Below are positions 5,048 through 8,126 of a stretch of 8,126 bases of DNA, piece by piece. The notes under the pieces were generated by a model that was not told where the DNA came from, ran no database searches, and saw only the letters and a list, made by a program, of their open reading frames with translations. Source of the DNA: Planctomycetota bacterium (lineage in GTDB: Bacteria; Planctomycetota; Planctomycetia; Pirellulales; Pirellulaceae); contig JAJSAJ010000762.1 of the NCBI GenBank assembly GCA_024274855.1, positions 1 to 8,126 on the forward strand. Reading direction: 5' to 3'. Each line of letters opens with the position of its first letter. Position 1 is the first letter of the stretch. The position numbers were made by a program, and so were the translations under genes.

Positions 5048-5914
5048 ATGTTGATCGAGACACTGCTTGCCGATAGCCCGGTAGTGACGGACGGGGCCTG
5101 GGGAACTCAGTTGCAGGCCGAAGGACTTCCTGGTGGCGAATGCCCTGACGCGTGGAACTTGTCCCATGCGGAACGCGTAACATCTGTTCCGCGAGCGTAT
5201 GTTGATGCGGGCAGTCAGATCATTCTGACGAACACGTTTCGGGCCAATCGCATCGCCTTGGCCAGTTATGGCCTCGAGTCGCAGGCGGCAGAAATTGCTC
5301 GACGAGGTGTCGCGATATCACGGCAGGCAGCGGGCGATCGAGCACGTGTTTTTGCCTCGATTGGCCCGACGGGAAAGATGTTAGTCGCGGGAGAAGTGAC
5401 GCCGGATGCGGTTCGGGATGCATTTGGCGAACAGGCCCGGGCAATGGCTGATGCCGGAGCGGACGCAATCGTGATCGAGACGATGGCCGAGTTGGAAGAG
5501 GCGGAAATCGCACTCGAACAGGCCAAATCGACCGGGTTGCCGGTCGTCGCCTGCGTCGTTTTTGACACGGGTGCCGATTGCGATCGGACGATGATGGGGG
5601 TCACGCCGGAGCAGGCTGCGGAGCGTCTCACGAATGCGGGGGCTGATGTTGTCGGCGCAAACTGTGGACAGGGAATCGCCGGATACGTCAAGATCTGCAA
5701 ACGTATGCGCGCAGTGACCGATCTGCCGCTCTGGATCAAGGCGAATGCAGGTATTCCGGAGATTGTGGATGGCCAGGTTGTTTATCGCACATCCCCGGAA
5801 GAGTTCGCCGATCATGGGCCCGCACTGGTCGACGCAGGCGCTCAGTTTATCGGTGGATGTTGTGGAACCAGTCCGGATTTCATCCGAGCACTGTGTGCGA
5901 GAATTCGACACTAG
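5048..5914 (+). CDS. Homocysteine S-methyltransferase domain protein
   Basis: The 288-residue protein is a stand-alone homocysteine-binding domain (MetH N-terminal/BHMT family), a TIM barrel that moves a methyl group to homocysteine to make methionine. Markers: DGAWGTQLQ near the start (15-23; family form DGAMGT), TNTF (61-64), SIGPTG (104-109), ETM (144-146), and zinc ligands Cys206 in GANCGQG and Cys271-Cys272 in GGCCGTSPDFI. All three cysteines are present, so it should be active. It lacks the pterin, cobalamin and activation domains of full MetH, so its methyl donor may be betaine, S-methylmethionine or a partner methylated corrinoid protein; sequence does not decide. GAGGA (5037-5041) lies 6 bases before the ATG. 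It follows the URO-D-type methyltransferase on the same strand, but the 473-base hairpin-rich gap suggests its own promoter. Cytoplasmic. Confidence 0.92.
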   Translation: MLIETLLADSPVVTDGAWGTQLQAEGLPGGECPDAWNLSHAERVTSVPRAYVDAGSQIILTNTFRANRIALASYGLESQAAEIARRGVAISRQAAGDRARVFASIGPTGKMLVAGEVTPDAVRDAFGEQARAMADAGADAIVIETMAELEEAEIALEQAKSTGLPVVACVVFDTGADCDRTMMGVTPEQAAERLTNAGADVVGANCGQGIAGYVKICKRMRAVTDLPLWIKANAGIPEIVDGQVVYRTSPEEFADHGPALVDAGAQFIGGCCGTSPDFIRALCARIRH

Positions 5915-5991
5915 CAACGTGGAGTCTCGGACCGCTGAAGCCAGCTGGTGCCCAAAGCCCGATCTTGCTTTGCACCATGAAAAAGTGAGCC

Positions 5992-6114
5992 ATGCTACGG
6001 GCAGGTGGTGACCGTCTTAAGCTGACCGAGGAGTCGGATCGCATCGTCATCCGACTGCCAGTGGCCATGCCTGACAAGATTGCCACGGTCATCGCTTGGG
6101 ATATTCTGCCGTAG
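5992..6114 (+). pseudogene. Possible remnant of an enzyme C-terminus (perhaps GH29 fucosidase-like)
   Basis: A 40-codon frame ends with GDRLKLTEESDRIVIRLP (residues 6-23) then MPDKIATVIAWDI (26-38). This alternates like a small beta-sandwich tail and reminds me of the end of some glycoside hydrolases, such as alpha-L-fucosidases ending ...LP-x-x-xPD-x-IA-x-V. That comparison is from memory and weak. The same frame upstream has a TGA (5986-5988), and I see no ribosome binding site at the ATG, so a decayed fragment is likelier than a small gene. It may also be spurious. Confidence 0.25.
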
Positions 6115-6146
6115 TGTTTCGTCGCGGCCAGTCGTCCAAGAAACAG

Positions 6147-6179
6147 ATCGGAGCGCCGCTAAAAAAACGACGCTCCGAT
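6147..6179. repeat. Hairpin with ATCGGAGCG / CGCTCCGAT arms
   Basis: Perfect 9-bp arms surround a 15-base middle containing seven A, with two further inner C:G pairs possible. It lies downstream of the beta-barrel gene (27 bases past its natural end at 6206 on the minus strand), where a terminator is expected. The T-run on that strand falls in the loop, so termination is uncertain. Confidence 0.35.
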
Positions 6180-6205
6180 GATTCACACGCGGCCAGGTCT
6201 GCCCT

Positions 6206-6319
6206 CTACCATTCGAGGGCAATCCCCGCATAGCCACCGTGAAGGATCATATTTGCGTTGCTGTCCACGTCGTAGACGCCCGGCAGGTCAGCGACACTCT
6301 GCGGAATCTGGTCCGTTGA
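6206..6319 (-). pseudogene. Detached C-terminal tail of the BBP7-like barrel, after an in-frame TAG
   Basis: Reading on past the TAG at 6320-6322 in the same frame gives 37 more codons before a second TAG (6206-6208). They begin STDQIPQSVADLPGVYDVDS and continue NANMILHGGYAGIALEW. I recognise this as the expected end of BBP7-type barrels, where a TDQIP-like segment, a DSN turn and an ILHG strand finish in an aromatic residue. The last residues alternate and end in Trp, fitting a C-terminal beta-signal for barrel assembly. There is no start codon or ribosome binding site of its own, so it would be made only by readthrough or if the TAG is a sequence error. Confidence 0.75.
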
Positions 6320-7684
6320 CTACGCAAGACCGCTAATGGCCACGGCGCGATACCCGATCATGGCCCGCCAATGCCTCGCAAATCGATAACTAAGTCCCAA
6401 GTCAGCCTCCCCGACAAATGACGCGATGTCTTTGGAAGAACTGATATCAAACACACTTCCGTCTAGAGGATTGCCAGGCCCAACCGTCGCCGTTCCGGCT
6501 ACGTTGTAGATTCGAGAATGTTGCGTCATATGGTTCCCGTAGATGCCGAACTTCGTTCCCGCGTAGATGGAACAGCGAGGGGTAAAGCTCCAATCGGCAC
6601 GACCGCCCAGCTGGAAGCCCCACAGCTTGTTTTGAACGTCGATGTCATAAAAGGCTTCATCGTCCGGGTTATTGCCGAAAACCGGGTCGACATCGGCGGA
6701 CGCGTATTGAAAGCCCTCCGTGAATTGCAAGTAACGGATACCGGCCAGATAGCTAATTTGCAGGTTGCTGCAGTCCCCACAGCCAACAGAACCCCGTATG
6801 AAATTCAACTCGAAATCATTCAGATCGTAGTTCCGCTGTATACGATGTGCGGCCGCTCCGTCAAAGAGCGTATTCACATTGGTCGCACCAATGTTCAGTG
6901 GGCTGAAATCGATTGCCGAGTTCAGGTGGCCCGGCATGTCAGCCGCATAGGCAGTTGCCTGCTGGTTACCTCCGTAAATTCCCCAATAGGTAAATTCCAC
7001 CGCCCAGTTCGGAGTCATGTACCAGCCCAGATTCAGCTGGACGCCACCATCCCATTGTCCCAGTTCCGTGCCGGTATTGAGCACGTCGCCAACGAGATTC
7101 GTGTCGTCGAAGCTCAACTGAGAAAATTTCGGACGGTTACGGGTAAAGATCAGGCCGCGAGCGCCGACGTACCATCGAGGGTCGCATACGGGGTCAAAAC
7201 ATGTCGGTTGTTCGCAGTACTCGGAACTCCAACCATTCTCGCATGCCGAACCGTCGGCGTAGACGCCAGGCGCATAGGGATCGGTCGTTGGGGTAGTCAG
7301 TGGCACGTTATTCCGTGGCACGCTATTTTGTGGCACGCTATTTTGTGGAAGCCTCGTTGCCGGCAATTTATTCGGTGGCAGGTTCTCTGGAGTAGCATTG
7401 CCCGGTTGTGTCCTCGGTACGATGCGCGAGGCTTTTGGAGTTAACTGAGTTGCTCCGGCCGGATCACCAAAGGCGGTCGTAGCCGGATACGAGACCGTCT
7501 GATAGGAAGGATAGGTCTGGTAGGAATACGGTTGCCCTTGAAGGGTAGGTTGCGCGTATTGCGCGGGAAGCATCGAGGGTGATCCATATGGAGAGCCATA
7601 TGAAGCGGCTGTCTGCGCCGAGCCGGTAGCGGCAAGACAGCAGAGCAGGCTACCACTTATCAGAGAGAACGTTGCGGCTTTCAT
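6320..7684 (-). CDS. BBP7-type outer-membrane beta-barrel protein, interrupted by premature TAG
   Basis: From the ATG at 7682-7684 this encodes 454 residues before a TAG; with the tail past the TAG the natural product would be about 492 codons. The signal peptide is clear: hydrophobic core in SLISGSLLCCLAATGSA (7-23), cleavage likely after Ala23. Next come a Tyr/Gln/Pro/Ser-rich stretch (about 29-66), six pentapeptide repeats (100-129), a Cys cluster (Cys148, 157, 162, 167), and from about residue 170 (RWYVGARGLIFTR) alternating strands to GYRAVAISGLA. This order fits the BBP7 family of planctomycete outer-membrane barrels; its role is not established. The frame is open to 7747, but GAGG 6 bases upstream of 7684 and the terminal signal peptide favour the short start. 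Loss of the last strand should harm membrane assembly. Nearby genes give no functional clue. Confidence 0.8.
   Translation of the reverse strand: MKAATFSLISGSLLCCLAATGSAQTAASYGSPYGSPSMLPAQYAQPTLQGQPYSYQTYPSYQTVSYPATTAFGDPAGATQLTPKASRIVPRTQPGNATPENLPPNKLPATRLPQNSVPQNSVPRNNVPLTTPTTDPYAPGVYADGSACENGWSSEYCEQPTCFDPVCDPRWYVGARGLIFTRNRPKFSQLSFDDTNLVGDVLNTGTELGQWDGGVQLNLGWYMTPNWAVEFTYWGIYGGNQQATAYAADMPGHLNSAIDFSPLNIGATNVNTLFDGAAAHRIQRNYDLNDFELNFIRGSVGCGDCSNLQISYLAGIRYLQFTEGFQYASADVDPVFGNNPDDEAFYDIDVQNKLWGFQLGGRADWSFTPRCSIYAGTKFGIYGNHMTQHSRIYNVAGTATVGPGNPLDGSVFDISSSKDIASFVGEADLGLSYRFARHWRAMIGYRAVAISGLA
7300..7389 (-). repeat. Six 15-base tandem repeats inside the barrel gene
   Basis: Units start at 7300, 7315, 7330, 7345, 7360 and 7375. 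The second and third are identical (GTGGCACGCTATTTT) and the others diverge. They encode the pentapeptides ENLPP, NKLPA, TRLPQ, NSVPQ, NSVPR and NNVPL, consensus N-x-[LV]-P-x. The repeat lies in the flexible part between the signal peptide and the barrel. The period keeps the frame, so copy number can change without breaking the gene. Confidence 0.85.
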
Positions 7685-7690
7685 TATTCG

Positions 7691-7694
7691 CCTC
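7691..7694 (-). promoter_or_regulatory. Ribosome binding site that fixes the barrel-gene start
   Basis: GAGG on the minus strand lies 6 bases before the ATG at 7682-7684. It selects this start over the in-frame ATG at 7745-7747, which would add 21 residues before the signal peptide. Confidence 0.7.
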
Positions 7695-7855
7695 ACTTTT
7701 AAACATACCGGGAAAAGGGGAGTTTTGCTGCAACCGCCCACTTGCATTTCGGAGCGGGGCGGTGAAAGCAGAGTTGGAAGCGATCACATCACGCTTCTTT
7801 TCACTGATCGGATGCCATGATGCGAGAAACCACTGAGATTGACCCGTCCGCCGCT

Positions 7856-7883
7856 GAATTCTCGGTCCATGCACCGAGAACTC
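7856..7883 (-). repeat. Inverted repeat with 11-base arms upstream of the barrel gene
   Basis: GAATTCTCGGT (7856-7866) and ACCGAGAACTC (7873-7883) pair at 10 of 11 positions. In a minus-strand transcript the odd pair becomes a G-U wobble, giving an unbroken 11-bp stem with a 6-base loop. It lies 172 bases upstream of the barrel-gene start, so it may be a leader structure or a regulator site. There is no T-run after it. Confidence 0.4.
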
Positions 7884-8126
7884 GCACTTCCCAATCATCT
7901 TAAATCGGAATGTGACGATTCAGTGCGACCCATCCTGCCTCAACGGCCATACGGTCCGTGCGGCACGTGACAGCCATGGCGTTTGTGCGGCCACCAACTT
8001 TCTTCACGCCGGAAAACCGGTAACAATGGACCGAACAGCATTTGCCGTCGTGCCGGTCATTCACTTTGCCCCCGGCCTTGTACGATGGACGCCCACGTCC
8101 GTCGTTGAAGCGGGAAGGACTCGGGC

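Larger units (their letters stand above)
7685..8126. other. Upstream region of the barrel gene, no convincing gene
   Basis: This stretch should hold the promoter and leader of the barrel gene. Two opposed frames stay open to the window edge: minus strand 7900-8124 (74 codons, no start in window) and plus strand from a GTG at 7912. Their codons lie back to back, neither product resembles a known family, and the GTG has no good ribosome binding site. Either could be an edge fragment of a real gene, but I cannot support one. Inverted repeats occur at 7856-7883 and 8087-8100 (GGACG-CCCA-CGTCC). Confidence 0.5.

Noticed and set aside
6320..6322. TAG read as pyrrolysine or another recoded residue
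   Set aside because: TAG ends other genes here (1603-1605, 5912-5914, and the barrel's natural end), and I see no recoding element. Nonsense mutation or sequence error is simpler.
6518..7444. 308-codon plus-strand frame
   Set aside because: It is antisense to the barrel gene, whose signal peptide, repeats and barrel strands are clear. The antisense product has no family features.
7900..8124. Minus-strand edge frame (74 codons) and the opposing plus-strand GTG frame from 7912
   Set aside because: Both are open at once in mirrored codon register, neither resembles a known protein, and there is no supporting start. Kept only as a note in the spacer entry.

Overview
The window looks like chromosomal DNA of a planctomycete, probably near Rhodopirellula/Pirellula. 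The main reason is the large gene on the minus strand at the right, which has the layout of the BBP7-type outer-membrane beta-barrel family known mostly from planctomycetes. Supporting signs are moderately GC-rich DNA, long intergenic spacers, a large secreted protein with a low-complexity linker, and corrinoid-type methyltransferase relatives. This is recognition from the sequence alone; no database search was possible.

Layout: (1) the first 80 bases hold the start of a minus-strand gene with a lipoprotein-like signal peptide, cut by the window edge. (2) 81-765 has no convincing gene but several dyads, including a perfect 18-bp palindrome. (3) 766-1461 (+) encodes a 231-residue cytoplasmic protein of unknown function. 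(4) 1603-3099 (-), convergent with it, encodes a secreted or membrane-anchored protein of about 498 residues of unknown function. (5) After a 446-base divergent spacer, 3546-4574 (+) encodes a uroporphyrinogen-decarboxylase-fold methyltransferase of the MtaA/CmuA type. (6) 4575-5047 is a spacer packed with nine stem-loops. (7) 5048-5914 (+) encodes a homocysteine S-methyltransferase domain protein. (8) 5915-6205 carries a possible short gene remnant and a hairpin. (9) 6206-7684 (-) is the BBP7-like gene, interrupted by an in-frame TAG 38 codons before its natural end. (10) 7685-8126 is its upstream region, with no convincing gene.

The two methyltransferases share strand and neighbourhood, and each keeps its cysteine/histidine zinc ligands. 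They are plausibly linked in one-carbon or methionine metabolism: the first would act on a methylated corrinoid, the second would make methionine from homocysteine. No corrinoid-binding protein or reactivating protein is encoded in the window, so any such partner must lie elsewhere.

The best leads are the premature amber codon in the barrel gene, with a well-preserved coding tail and terminal aromatic beyond it, and the dense hairpin array between the two methyltransferase genes. I did not find a clear new defence, mobile or RNA-guided system.
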